From: Strongylocentrotus droebachiensis
Taxonomy: Eukaryota; Echinodermata; Echinoidea; Camarodonta; Strongylocentrotidae
Length of the DNA stretch: 64,000 nt
Direction: 5' to 3'
Assembly: GCA_035222895.1 (NCBI GenBank)
Contig: JAVYIG010004985.1
Location: 1-64,000 of the forward strand
Under the pieces are notes generated by a model that saw nothing but the letters and a program-made list of their open reading frames with translations, was not told where the DNA came from and did not search any database. Positions 28,271-39,952 of this stretch are shown here, one piece after another. Position numbers and translations under genes: made by a program. Positions within the stretch are counted from its first letter, which is position 1; each line of letters opens with the position of its first letter.

Positions 28271-28681
28271 GAAGATCTCTTACCTTATCTTCAATAAACA
28301 ATTACATTTAAACAAAATCAAAATAAGGTAATTTGGAAATCACTTGAAATACAATTGATTTATAAATGCAAACAGTGTTTGTAAAACAAACACCTAAAAA
28401 TGTATTTGTGTGCAACTATAACGTATAAAAATCAACCTACAATATCTCACCTGGTATTTCATGTGTTAATGGCTCAAAATTATGAAGAAACACAAAATAA
28501 CAGTCTACTCACGAGCCGTTTTTGTGCATAATGCATGACAGTGTATAGGAACTTGTGTTATCTATTTACAGAATAAAAAGTTGAAGCTCACCTTTATATT
28601 ACTATTTTCAGACATGAAACTCTAATCAAACAGAGCAAAATAATTCATGGTGATTGTTATACTTTGAATTTTAATATCCAG
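28271..28681. other. AT-rich interval before the first ZU5 exon
   Basis: No first exon or promoter could be supported here. It ends in a plausible 3' splice site (AATATCCAG). Confidence 0.4.
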
Positions 28682-28803
28682 GAGCAGGCGTGACAACTGA
28701 GACGATTGATTCAAGAGGGGGCATCATCAAACTACCGTACCATGGAATCAGCCTCTGCATACCCGTCTTTGCGCTACAACAAAGTTGTAAGATCACGCTA
28801 AAG
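28682..28803 (+). CDS. ZU5-UPA-Death gene, first visible exon (ZU5 start)
   Basis: This exon encodes the opening of the ZU5 domain, with the family-like pattern RGG, KLPYHGISLCIP. The acceptor can be read at 28681 (CCAG) or at 28687 (GCAG); both leave phase 1 and differ by two codons. The donor is AAG|GTAAAT at 28804. An upstream coding exon must exist because no start codon lies in frame here. Confidence 0.75.
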
Positions 28804-31800
28804 GTAAATAGTAAGATTCTCTTAAAGGTACTGTAGGTCCAATTTGCTGGCCCAAAGAATGAACAGGCTCAATTCCACTGGCATTTGAAAGATAATACTA
28901 ATTCATAACTCCCCCCCCCCCCCCCAAAAAAAAGGGGGGCTTGAAAATGTCTTTTTGTAAGAAAAAAGCGACCGTTAGTTGTCGAAACAACTTTAGGGAT
29001 TGCAATCTATTTAGTAAATAGTCTGATTTTCAGACCCTTGTACCAAAAGGTCGTACGTTTTTTTGCTGCGCAAAGGTTCAATCAGTTTAATTTTGGCCAC
29101 TAAAAGAGTAGGTTATTGATGTTTACAAATACCTGAAAGATATCCTTTTGCGACAGCCACCCAAACTGAAGGAAACAAATATAGGTAGAGCTTAACATGA
29201 TATATATCTAATAATAATATGATATATAAATATGATAAAAAAGGTTTACGGTTAAATCTAGGTTTTTTAAGACAAGACCTAGACCGACTGCCAATAGGTC
29301 GACACTATATGGGCTCCAAGATTCGTTCATTATTATTCATTATAACCCTATCACTAACCCTAATTGTTACCATGTGCAAGCTAAACCTACACGCACATGG
29401 TAACCTTTAGCGTTATTGAAAGGGTTATAAAACACGCTCAAGGGGAGGTTGCATCGTGCTATCACCCTGAGGCGTGTCGAGGGGTGATAGCACGATGTAA
29501 CCTCCCGGAGAGCCTATAAAAACAACTATGCCTCGAATATAAAAGCAGTCATTATAACTTTTATATACCGAAAAGGGTCATGGAATACATTTGGGACTTA
29601 CCAATCATGGTAATAAAGTTTGTATACGCTATCGAGACCTAGTCTTAATAGCGTGTCTGATCGCGCACCACTCGAGTTTGTGTGCTAAAATCCTTGCCAT
29701 TAAGATTGCACGCATATATCCGTATGCAGTCTAAATCTACGTGCATTAAAATAATTATTTCGAAATCGAGAATGAAAACCTTTATTGCTTGTGATCCTGA
29801 AATTGAAGGTGATACTCAAAAAATGAGGTGTCATATGAAAGAGCAGGTTTATCTCCATATTTCCAATAGGGCGTCATCTCGTCATTATATGTAGATCTAG
29901 GCCTATAATCGAGATCGGCGGTCGTCTTGCATGGTGTGCAAAATGTAGCAACCAAATTAATTGCCCAAAACTGTATGGTAGCCGCGCTGCGAATTCGACA
30001 AAGAAAATGTTAAGGTAAAGACCATTTTTGGAAACGCCCCCCTCTCAAAAAAATGAAATGGAAGCTCTTATTAACAATCATGTAAAAGAATATGTTTTGA
30101 CTAATACGTGATGATACCGGGAAACCGCCTACTAATTGATATACATTATACAGTGTGTATTTGGTAAATTACTATATCTATTTGGACCTTATAGATATCG
30201 CGCACGTGTCGCGCACAAGTCGCGTAGTCCCATATACATCTTTCTGTGTACAGTTCGTGTAACTTTACCAAGACTAGGCCAAATTTCTTATCATTTTGAT
30301 GATTCTAGAACCTTGCAGTACACATCAATACTTATGCTAGATGATCAACCTTTTCTGATCGATTCCACAACGTTTCTTTCACAATGCAATCGCATGACCA
30401 GAACTGATCTTTATCTTTAAGACGTAACCCAGTGCGCTTTCCAAGAAAAAACAATTTAACACGTAAACCAATGGGTATCGCAGCAACATTTACTATTTTC
30501 AAAGTAACCGGATTTTTGAGGGATCTCACTCTCGGACCATTAACCGATTTTGGCAAATACGGGAATGGCTAAAATCAGGACTCCAATTTCGACCAATCAG
30601 ATGGCTGGATTTGTAAAGTGAGTTATATAATAAATAATAATGAACCAATCTTCATTATTATTCATCTTTTAGAATGTTAACTAGAGCTTTTATCTATTTT
30701 AGGTGGCTGTCACAAAATGAAATCTTTCCCCAATGCTCATGTACCCTTTACAGCTCATTTTATGTATTTCATTACCAAAGAAAAAAAAGAAATCAGTCAG
30801 TCACTCACTAGTGTCTGACAGTGAAGTCTAGATAGCAAACGGGTTTCCTTGCATAATTTGAACACTAGGACACTACTAACATTCAACTTTCACAGATAGG
30901 ACATACGTGACATATTCATTATTCCTGCAAAGTTCTTGGCTGCAAATGGGACATAGTACATTTAAAAGAGGAGGTTCCCTCTCCCCTTCTCTCGCGCTCT
31001 CTCTCTCTGTCTGTGTCTGTATGTATGCATCTCTCTCTCTCTCTATATATATATACCTATCTGGGCTCTACAAGATGATTAAGGGATTACCATAAAGGTA
31101 TGGTGCGTAGCCTTATAGGACGCTGTAATTGCATAAATTGGAGGTGCCCCCCTCTTTGCTCTCTCTCTCTCTCTCTGCCTCTCTCTCTCTTTCTCTCTCT
31201 TCATACAATTCTGGGCTGTACAAGATGATTTTATAATTACCAAAAATATGATGTATATCCTGAATTCTCGTTTGGTGGGATGTCACCCTCCCCCCCCCCC
31301 CCCCCCCTCTCTCTCTTTCTATTTCTCTTTGGGTTTATCACTTGAATCTGAGAAGGGAAAAAAGGAGGAGAAGAAAGAGTTCGTAAGCACCCTTGTGTTA
31401 TTCTAGCTAGCGTTGCTACAGCCCCTTACCAATCAACGACTTGCTTTGCGTTGACTTTTACGACAACAAGTCACAGCCCTGTTTTTGCCCGTTTTGCACC
31501 TTTATATTTCCGGTTGTAAAGTCTTGTGTTCGGCTTCTAAGTTAATACAACGATTAAGTGAGAAAGAACCTTAAATAAAAGGAAGAAAGTTATTAAAATG
31601 AAAATTAAAAAAAGAATACAATTTTAGGATGCGGAAAGGACTGGATATTCGATGCCGAAAGAAAACACTAAAATGGGACAGAAATTAAAAGATTATAAAG
31701 ATTGAAGAGCGCCATCTCAATTCCAACAACAACAACTTTTCTGTTCATTCTTGCAATTTACTCCGAAGAGGGCAAGACGAAATACTTTAGAGATGTCTGT

Positions 31801-34800
31801 TTCCGTTGCTATGTTTCGGTTTTGTAATACCAATCGTCTATTTTGTTTTGTTAAAGTTTTACTTGTTTTAAGCACTTTATATATTAATTAGCCTACCGAA
31901 ACAGTCTAAGATTTGATAGAAATACTAGTGATACCTAATTTCATGCACAAATTTATTGTTATTTCTCTCAGGTTCTGCGTCGGGCGTCAGGTGTCCTTTT
32001 CGCCGAGGATGAAGCTATTGTCTCCCCTGGTGTAGCGTGCGAACCTTCGGGGACCACGTTTGAGAAGCCTTTAAAGTTGGTCATCCCTCACTGTGCAGTT
32101 TTAACAGACCCCTCCGAAGCCAAAGTCACCATGCACTTTACTAATGGAAATACGAAAGGTGAGTGTAATAACTGAACTGTAAAGTGTGAAAAATATTAAA
32201 ACACATTGTGCAGAAACAATGATAATTCAATGAAGAGGGTATGGACAAGGGGCAAACACAGTGTGTAAACAGTGTAAATTAGATAATGTAAAGCAGAGGG
32301 AGTGGACAGAAATGTTTTATTGTGGATAAACAGGGAGAGAGATAGAGAGAGACAGTAGGTTAGAAACTATGGGAGCACTCTTTGGCGACACAACGTTCGG
32401 AAACAGTTGTAATACACTGTGGAGACACAATAAGAAACCATTTTGATGAGAGTGAAACAGAGTTTGGACATAATACGAACATTATTATTATTGATAACAC
32501 ACTGTCATCGCTTGTGTTACATACTGTGAAGGCATTTGCAAACGTAGTGTGGATACACTGCACCATTTTATGAGCACAATCCACCAGTGAACCCACATTT
32601 CAAGGCTGTTTCATTTTATTTACTTATTTTACATTTTTGATGATGATTTAATGATGATGGGTATTTATTTTTCTTCGTGTCACTCTTCTGTAATGCCTCC
32701 CTCTCTCTCTCCATTTACATCTTCCGCACCTCTGCAGTCACAATGAAAGAACTGTCATCAGTTGGAACACCTAGGTGCGTAGTAGAAAAAGATTTCCTTG
32801 AAATCTACATTGACAATTTCTCAAGTTGTGAAATGTTCATGGTCATTTCTGACAACTTCATTGGAAAACATGTCGCTTCTACGCCCTACCTTCCAAAATC
32901 AATGAGTCGCCTCCAACCACAATACTGCCATCTACGTCTATACAATGATACTCCTGGTATTGAAGATGTGAGTAATTTTCCAACATTATAATATTGCACT
33001 TCCATAATTTGATTAAACGGATTCGTTTTCACTGGCTGCCTGCCGTAGCAACAAAAAAAGTTGTCAAAAGACTTAACTCCGTTTTGTTGACGATCAGCCA
33101 TGCACAAACAAGACGGAGGACTTCATGCATGGCTGCTCGTCAACGAAACGGAGTGAAAGTCTTTTGTCAACTCTGTTATATGCTACGGCAGGCACCAGTG
33201 AAAACGAATTCGTTATATCAAATAATGGAACTGCAATCATTACTTTAAATAAACAGAACTGTGTTATTTCTGGATCATTTTTCCTGATTGAGGTGTCATA
33301 TGACAGGGTAGAATATAAACTTTCTAGAAATGAGATTTTCTCTTTGAAATTTCGATATCGTCCGCCAAATGACTTTATGGTACCCTCTCTTCAAATTTGT
33401 TTAATCAGTCATGCGTGAAATATGCATCATATGAGCTGCATCACATAATTATGATTAAGTTATGATAAAACATCAATAATTCTCGTTTTCGTTTTTCTGG
33501 GATGCACTGTATTTATACATAAAGAGAGAGAGAAAGATATCAAGATTTGTATTATTTTCTTGAAATATATGAAGAATTTATTTGTCCCGATAAACATTTT
33601 TTTGAGACTTTGACATATTCAAGCTTACATCCAATTGTATTCAACAAAGGTTCTTATTTAACCAGTCCACCTTTCATTATTGAGTTATGAACTTCACGAG
33701 AATATAAAGTTTACAAGGGATATGAATAATTGAGTTGTATCTTCTTTAAAATTGTAGTAATGGTTTATTGAAATAAAAATCAATCGCGGCTCGAAAGCCG
33801 AATAACAGGTTATGTACAATAGAAAAAGCAAACATCAAAATGACAGGAAACAAAATAATTAAAGCAATGAAATCATAATGACAAAGATTAAGTGAAAATC
33901 ACAGAAATTATTTGTTTACATGCAGTGTCAGTCAGCACTCGTCGACTACACAACTACAACCCTATTATTATTGTTATTATTATTGTTATTATTATTATAA
34001 ATAATATTATTATCACTATTTTTACTATTTTTAGTATTAATATTATGATTACAATGATTCACGATGGTAAATATTAAATAGTTAACCCAAAATATTGCAC
34101 TTAAATCAAGTTCAAAGTACATGAACATAAAAAAGGCACAAGGGCAATTATACGGGTAATATAGTAATGCAATAATCAGACTAGGGTTGAGTATACATGT
34201 AGACGTTCTGACAGGAATTTTATTGAAAATTGTGGGTAAATGGTTGTTCTATTAAAGCAATTGACACAATACTAATGCAAAATATACTTCAATACGAAAT
34301 AACAATTGAAATTTCATCTAATGTCGGTATTGAAGGACCTGCAAAACATAAGTTTGTCAAAGTGCATTTTTAAGTGCCTTAAAATAAAATGGAAAACAAT
34401 TAAAGCTTAAAAATATCAATGCATTTCTCATGGTTCTGCCGACATCTTTGGGTCGAGCGATCATGTCAGACAGCCTTTCGTTCTTTTCAAGTTTTTGTGC
34501 AAAGGAAAGAGTGACATGAATCTTTTCTACGATCAAGTAGAGATATCAAGTCCAGCGCCTCGAGGGCAGCGTCATATGATGTAAAGCGACCTAGGATAAT
34601 GTTTAGGGTTCTCCTGTGGATCCTTTCTAGAGACGCAACCTGCTGTTTTGTGAGTCCACTGCTCCACACAAGAAAAGCATACTCCAGGAGTGGCCTCGCA
34701 AATGGTTCGCAGATCATCCACACCCAAGCCGTGACTTCTCAGCATCCTGATCCTGTACATTCTATCATTCGCTCCCTGGAGCATGTAGTCTACATGACAC

Positions 34801-37800
34801 TGCCACTTGAGGTCGCTTTGTAGTTTCACTCCCAAAACTTTCACAGTGTCCGAGGTTGCCAAGAGTTGCTTATTATTTCTGAACACCGGGGGATTAGAAG
34901 GCGATTTCATGAAGCATATTTGCATTGCTTCACACTTCACTGTGTTAAGAGTCATTCTCTTAAGAGGGGACCAATCGTGTTATCTCAGTAAGGCGTTCTC
35001 GGTGAGCTCCGGAGGTTCTTGTGCAAATCTTGAGTTAGAGTTAACGATATCGTCTACATACTCCCAGTGATGGAGATTGTCACCTTCACAGGCATCATTG
35101 ATGACATCAAAGAACAGTATCAGCACCAATAACGTTCATTGAGGTACTCAAACATGCAGTGTGGTCCATTCTGAGACACAAATATTGTACACTTCTTCCG
35201 ATTGGTGAAAAAATCCATTACCCAATGCACAAGATCAGGGGCTACTTCGTATGTTATCAACTTCTGCAGCGCTATAGTGTGGTCGATTAGATCAAATTAT
35301 GCCATACTAAAGTCTTTCAGGATAAGGTCGTAGACCGCTTTGCTTTTCTCTGCATGTTGGTTAAAAGTTTGTAACAGATCCAGGAGGTAGTGACATGTCG
35401 AAAGCCCCGTGGTGTTCTCGAGCTGTTTCTTGTCGAGCTGAGACACTAGGGCTTTCAAGATCCACTCGACAACAAATCCTTCAAAGATATTTACAAAGGA
35501 ATCTGTCAGAGATATTGGTCGCAATTTGTCAACGACTGGATGAGTGCTCGTAGGACGGGTACACCCGCCCCCCCCCCCCCCCACACACACACACAGAGGT
35601 AGGAATGACCGCATGCGTGTTGCCAAAATGTCCGGTAAAGGGGTACTTTTCGTGCGACAAAGTCCGGCCCGAGAATTGTAAAAAAAGGGGTGTATTTGAC
35701 TTTTCACCCGGAGATTTCTTTAAAAAGGAGGTGTTTTTCTTTTTTTTTCTCATCTCTTTGGACTCCTGAGAAATTATTCTGAATTTAGGGGGGTACATTG
35801 AGCATTGTTCCTGATTTAGAGGGGTCTCCAAGGCAGGAAAAGCCCGCGAAAAGCCCGCGAAAAGCCCGCGAAAGGGGGGTTCGGTAATGTTGGCAGTCCT
35901 CAGATAGGGGGTGCTTTCAAAAAGAGGGTACGAGCATATGCGTACCCTAAATAACACTGAGTGGGGGGGCCGGGCGGGTACAACCACTGTTTTTTTTGCG
36001 TACGTCCAGTAAAAAACCTTCAGCTAGCGCGATATTGAATATATATCTGATAGCGGTTCAATTTTTTCGCATGCGAATTCCTTTATGATGCGAGTCGGAG
36101 GGAAACGATCAATCATGTCAGTCAACATTTTGTAGAACATCTCAGTCTTATCATTTACCGTTGATGATTCAAGGACAGGGGTCCAATTACAACTTGTGAT
36201 GCAAGAACCAAATTCTCTGAGTCTTGAGTCAGGCAACGGTCCTGTGATCCTCTTTACTATTTTATTATGATGTCGACATGGTACAACAGGTGTCCAAAGG
36301 ACGGCATTATGATCACTCGCCCCGAGAGGGCATGTAATGGACGGTTCTTGGTATTAGACCGAGAAGCGAAAATAAAGCGAAACTATTTCAAAAGGAAGTG
36401 CAGGATACAATTATGTAGTTGATGGTGTAAAGGCAAAGAGATTTAACGCTTCTTCCTTCGTCCTTTGTCCCACTTTCTATTTATTTGCGGTACAAATTCG
36501 ATATAATTAGCTCATCGAAGCAGAAGAAGAAAAACTCGGTTATCGCAAGATGGCTCCAACAAGAAAAAATCTTTTCATGCTCTGGAAGACAGGCGAGCTG
36601 AAGATCAGATGCGAGGTCGACAGCGGTCATGTCACCGAGAATGAAAAGGTACATGAACAATTTATACGTTGGCTTTATTTCAGAACGCATGGTTTAAAAT
36701 GCAGGGTACTTATGTTATATCTTCAAGGGAGGGGGGAGGTGAAAGGAACGAATCATCGATTCTCAATCCTTACTTGTTAGAATTATATTATATAAGCTCT
36801 ATGATATTATGTTCTTCGATCATTTCCCCCAATACTAATGTCATAATAATGAAAAACGAATAGGTCATTTCATACGAACAAATATTTGCCTTCATGGTGA
36901 CCAAAAACAGGAGAATCGGGCAACTGTATAATTAACGTATAGATTTGTTTACCTTTATTGTTATTAAATATGTTTTTGGTGCAACGCGATCCCATAGGAT
37001 TCAAGAGAATCAATTTAACGTGATCTCATAAAATAAAAAGAAATTGGAAAATTACATTAAAGAAAAGTCATGTTTCTGTATGCATAGGCTATCAAAATAG
37101 CTCTTTGTAATTGGTTGACTTCTTGAATGTTTATTTTCTGTATTTTGTGTGTTTGTTTCCATTTCAAAACGAAGACCGTATCGCTAGGTGATATCTATAG
37201 ATTGGATCAAAACGTTGTCAATTTCCTAGTGAAAGCAACTGGCGATGCCGATGTATATTTCAAGATCAACATGCATCTTCATTATGACGAGGAACATGCC
37301 TTCAAAGTGAAATACGCTGGTACGTATTTGGGTCTCGTTGCATAAAACTAACCATTGATGGTAACTTTGCCTATAATAGTAATTTCCATGGAAACGTACA
37401 TTTGATCAACTTTGGGGGTGATATTGCCATAGTAGTTAATATTGATAGCAACGTTACAATTTCTCCTTTTATAGCAACATTTTAGATCTAAATTTACCAG
37501 TCACGTTTAGTAATTTTGTTATGAAAGCCTACGTTATCTATGAATTTATGTATCTAACTATGTATTTATTTGTTTCTATTCAGATGGTGATACATCTACA
37601 TGTACTAACTTGTAAGTATTTATTAACACACTGAAAATACCATTCCGTGATAACTTAAAAATGAACACAATCAGGTTTAATAAAAAGAACTTAAATCTCC
37701 CAAATTATGTACATCTGCCCTTGAACGAATGGAGAATGTTATGTTGTAGCATGTCTTACCTGCAGTTAAGCTCTCTTTAAAGGGATCTCTCGGCAGCGTT

Positions 37801-39952
37801 TGTTGGCTGTCGCCTTCGCACCACGGATAATCAGAGAGTGAACGTATACGCTGTACCACAGGATACAACTCTTTTGAACTTATTTCGCTGTCAGTCCAAT
37901 ATTTTACCTCTGTATTAAACACTGATATTTTTCCCTTTTTTTAATGTGCGGTAGCCGATTGCGTAAAACAGAATACAGTGAATGTAAGGTAGATTGACCC
38001 TTGAAACTGAAATAACCCTTACCCGTTTCCAGTCGCATTGATAATATTTTTACATGCCATGTTGATCTGCCAGACATTTATCCTATACTGTGTGCAACAA
38101 CGAATGGGTTAGCTAGTAATCGTTAGCGGTGTTCAGACAACGCAGAATCACGAGTCATAGTAACAAATCTAGACTCGCTTTACCTCAAGGTGATGTAGTT
38201 TTGATTTTTTTTAATTAATTTTGATTTGTTTATTTTGAAGTCAGCTCCCTTTGGCAGGCTTCCATATGCATACAATATATGGTTGGTTTAGCAAAGGCTC
38301 CCGAGCAATTAAACACTTTAAATATATATACGGTATCACTGAGAATAGGGGTAATACTTCGGAAAGTGTAACCAACTTAATACCTGTCCTTTTGATCCAG
38401 ACAACTGCCGTCGACTACAACTTCAATAGAACCAGAGGGGGGCACATCTTCGTCTACAGAGTCATCGGCGTCTTTGGAGAGGAAAGATGGGGCACAAATC
38501 GGAACAGAGTGAGTCATTATAAAAGTACAGTATTAGTAATGATAATATTTTGGTCTTACATGATGTTGCAGAAATTTGCAAAGTGAAAATAACAACAAAT
38601 TAATGGGGAAAAATTGCGTGAACAAAACAAATAATGAAAAACTTTTCAAAAAGCATTGCAAAGGAATATCCATTATAAGCAAAATTGCAGTAATATTTCT
38701 TTTTAGAATTTTGTAACAGCAGTGTTTTTCTGTTACCTCTTTTGTTGTATACAAAATGAATGTTTCATCATTTTCACTCATAAAGATGATACCACAGAGT
38801 CATTTGAACTGAAGCTTTGCACAAACTTACATGTTGCTGATAGAGATAATTGCTAGATCCTTTTTTTTTAAGGAATTCAAAACCCTGTTAGGGGATTTAA
38901 TTAGTCAGAGTAGGCCTAGCCCCACTGTTATTACCAAAGCATTTTCAGTGACCCATTTAATGCATGTGGGTCGAGAGAGGCAAATGTGCCCCAAAATTCC
39001 TTATCCAAAGATGTTAAATCCAGGCACCTCTCGTTTGAGAGTGAAGAGCCTGCAAAAAGAACCAGAGTGCTCCCACCAATGACCTATATCTCCTAGCCGA
39101 CAAGAAGATCTGAAGGAGAACTTTGATTCCATTGCATTATGTTCCAGAGTTAGAAACAGAACCGAGGTATCAAACGACCGATATAGGGACAGGTCTACCC
39201 GTCTAGGCATATCCCAACATAAATACCTGGACTAATGTGACTCTTTAAAGAGACATGTGGGAAAAGTATTACCTCGAACTTAGTATGTAGATGGATACGG
39301 TCTCTTTGTTAAAGTTTTGTGTAATTAGATTGTTCGATGAAACATCGAAATGATTGTTAAAGGCGTTTATAAATGAAAATAATTCTTAAACTACAATTTG
39401 CTAAATCGGCTGTCATCTTTATTTTGGATGTTTCTTATAGTCACCAAAAGCAAAATGTGACGACCCTTTTTGTTTGCGCAGTAAGGATAGTTTCATCAAT
39501 CTTAAACGATATCTAAATATAGATATTTAGTCATTTTTATATTTTTATCTAGTAGATGGACTGAGAATTGACAGCCAGTTGTAATTTACTATCATATAAA
39601 GTCCGCCCTGTTCGCATAATCTTCATTTTCCCTCTTTTATTCTAATGTTTCCGCAAGGCTACCAGATTCACCGACAAGGTTAGAAGACCCACTTCTTTAC
39701 GATATCGCCCAAGGAATCGAGAGTGACGAACACCTTGACAGATTAATGCACGCTCTGGAAGTCACAATAGGGTCACAGGCACGGTGTCACGAGTCAAACA
39801 GGTTGGCAGGTCAAGTTACGACCAGAGGAACCTATCAGATGCTCGTAAATTGGAGAGCCGAAATAGCGCTCATTGAGCAAAGGGGCAGGCTGAAGGACGC
39901 CCTCACCAGGGCTAAGCTGTTGGACATGAGGGACAGATTCTTCCCTGGCTAG
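28682..39952 (+). CDS. ZU5-UPA-Death domain protein gene (5' exons missing)
   Basis: Eight exons on this strand join in frame: 28682-28803, 31972-32158, 32738-32967, 36511-36648, 37175-37319, 37584-37611, 38401-38508 and 39658-39952. Every intron is GT..AG and every phase fits, giving 416 residues to a TAG. Exons 1-3 encode a ZU5 fold (RGG..KLPYHGISLCIP, then KPLKLVIPHC). The end of exon 3 through exon 5 reads as a UPA domain (LRLYNDTP, then an acidic helix and KTGELKI). Exons 6-7 form a Ser/Thr-rich linker, and exon 8 resembles a C-terminal Death domain. UNC5 receptors and PIDD-type proteins share this order; they act in netrin signalling or as death-signal scaffolds. No start codon, membrane segment or extracellular domain is visible, so receptor and cytosolic forms cannot be told apart. 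Transcript support would settle the exon ends. Confidence 0.82.
29428..29548. repeat. Palindromic repeat, same family as 58318-58468
   Basis: Arms reading CGCTCAAGGGGAGGTTGCATC and its near complement flank a short centre (CACCCTGAGGCGTGTCGAGGGGTG). The downstream CTCGAATATAAAAGCAGTC matches the sequence after the palindrome at 58.4 kb. Possibly one end of a larger element whose other end, ACCAATCAGATGGCTGGAT, lies near 30581. Confidence 0.65.
30014..30416 (+). mobile_element. TTAA-flanked MITE, copy 2
   Basis: Flanked by TTAA at 30010-30013 and 30417-30420. The ends, GGTAAAGACCA and TGATCTTTATCT, are inverted repeats. It shares long stretches with copies 1 and 3. At 403 bp it is slightly longer than they are. 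Confidence 0.78.
30960..31330 (+). repeat. Tandem repeat with CT microsatellite cores
   Basis: Two copies and a partial third of a unit of roughly 150-190 bp. Each has a CT-repeat tract followed by CTGGGCTCTACAAGATGATT or a close variant and then a TACC-AAAA-GTATG block. The third ends in a C run (31290-31306) and CT repeats. Confidence 0.7.
31972..32158 (+). CDS. ZU5-UPA-Death gene, exon 2 (ZU5)
   Basis: The acceptor TTTCTCTCAG ends at 31971 and the donor AAAG|GTGAGT begins at 32159. The 187 bases enter in phase 0 and leave in phase 1. The peptide carries the ZU5 core pattern EKPLKLVIPHCAVL. Confidence 0.82.
32738..32967 (+). CDS. ZU5-UPA-Death gene, exon 3 (ZU5 end, UPA start)
   Basis: The acceptor CACCTCTGCAG ends at 32737 and the donor GAT|GTGAGT begins at 32968; length 230 bases. 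The peptide finishes ZU5 (EIYIDNFSSCEMFMVI) and opens UPA (CHLRLYNDTPGIED), like the LRVY..DTP pattern of UNC5 UPA domains. Confidence 0.82.
32995..33235. mobile_element. Fold-back element just inside intron 3
   Basis: About 118-bp arms face each other. TTCCATAATTTGAT, ACGGATTCGTTTTCACTGG and TGCCTGCCGTAGCA recur inverted on the right side. The outer ends read TTGCA and TGCAA. It begins only about 27 bp after the exon 3 donor. No coding capacity is seen. Confidence 0.85.
33764..34429 (-). mobile_element. Probable 3' region of a LINE
   Basis: Downstream of the LINE frame at 34430-36370, read on the - strand. It ends in an AT-rich tail (TTTATTGAAATAAAAA on the + strand). An ATT microsatellite lies at 33958-34010. 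Its link to the LINE rests on position alone. Confidence 0.4.
34430..36370 (-). pseudogene. Decayed non-LTR retrotransposon (CR1/L2-like LINE)
   Basis: Several frames on this strand read in order as one LINE ORF2. The endonuclease tail has SDHNAV (near 36330). RT motif LRPISLTDSFVNIFE lies near 35500, and a palm motif of the YVDD type lies near 35050. A thumb region with VKVLGVKLQSDLKWQCHVD is near 34830, and a C-terminal stretch LLEYAFLVWSSGLTKQQ and SLERIHRR near 34650. Frameshifts and stops break it and the 5' part is missing. A 411-bp element (35564-35974) is inserted upstream of the RT start. It lies antisense in intron 3 of the ZU5 gene. CR1/L2-like placement is a guess from motif wording. 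Confidence 0.8.
35564..35974. mobile_element. 411-bp element inserted in the LINE, 8-bp target duplication
   Basis: The exact duplication CGGGTACA lies at 35556-35563 and 35975-35982. The ends CCCGCCCCCC and GGGGGGCCGGG are inverted and C/G-rich. The interior has three AAAGCCCGCG copies near 35840-35870 and a block shared, inverted, with 46200-46340. No transposase is seen. An 8-bp duplication fits hAT-like mobilisation, although the ends lack the usual CAG start. Confidence 0.8.
36511..36648 (+). CDS. ZU5-UPA-Death gene, exon 4 (UPA)
   Basis: The acceptor is read as ATAATTAG at 36510, the only nearby AG that keeps phase 0 open; a pyrimidine-rich tract lies some 30-60 bases upstream. The donor is AAG|GTACAT at 36649. 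The 46 residues begin LIEAEEEKLG and contain LWKTGELKI, which fits UPA. Confidence 0.7.
37175..37319 (+). CDS. ZU5-UPA-Death gene, exon 5 (UPA end)
   Basis: The acceptor AAAACGAAG ends at 37174 and the donor G|GTACGT begins at 37320; length 145 bases, phase 0 in and phase 1 out. The peptide ends the UPA region with VVNFLVKATGDADVYFKIN, resembling the last strands of UPA. Confidence 0.72.
37584..37611 (+). CDS. ZU5-UPA-Death gene, exon 6 (28-nt linker)
   Basis: A short exon between TTTCTATTCAG and GTAAGT, phase 1 in and phase 2 out. It encodes the residues DGDTSTCTN of the linker. Both splice sites are strong and the phase fits its neighbours. Confidence 0.65.
37677..37922 (-). other. Antisense exon-like frame in intron 6
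   Basis: On the - strand an open frame carries a well-balanced peptide (KYWTDSEISSKELYPVVQRI). It ends at a strong donor, CTGCAG|GTAAGA, near 37759. It is not recognised. It could be an old transposon exon or an antisense gene piece. Confidence 0.3.
38401..38508 (+). CDS. ZU5-UPA-Death gene, exon 7 (Ser/Thr linker)
   Basis: The acceptor TTTGATCCAG ends at 38400 and the donor GA|GTGAGT begins at 38509. In phase 2 the peptide is rich in Ser and Thr (STTTSIEPEGGTSSSTESSA). It is a flexible link between UPA and Death domains. Confidence 0.75.
38509..39657 (+). other. Intron 7 of the ZU5 gene
   Basis: No repeat family or extra exon is recognised. Short frames on both strands near 38990-39210 have no domain features. 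Confidence 0.5.
39658..39952 (+). CDS. ZU5-UPA-Death gene, last exon (Death domain)
   Basis: The acceptor TTTCCGCAAG ends at 39657; one base completes the split codon. Then 97 residues run to TAG at 39950-39952. The peptide is helical, with the spacing of a Death domain: DPLLYDIAQGI, DRLMHALEV, MLVNWRAEIA, LKDALTRAKLLDM. No poly(A) signal is clear just downstream. The Death assignment is by pattern and position. Confidence 0.78.

Larger units (their letters stand above)
28804..31971 (+). other. Intron 1 of the ZU5 gene, repeat-filled
   Basis: Contains a C15-A8-G6 homopolymer hairpin (28913-28936), a palindromic repeat (29428-29548), a TTAA-flanked MITE (30014-30416), and CT microsatellites within a tandem repeat (30960-31330). 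No extra exon is supported. Confidence 0.6.

Noticed and set aside
38251..38586. A 111-residue + strand frame over exon 7
   Set aside because: Wrong frame: the phase set by the neighbouring exons reads a Ser/Thr linker instead, and both splice sites fit that reading.
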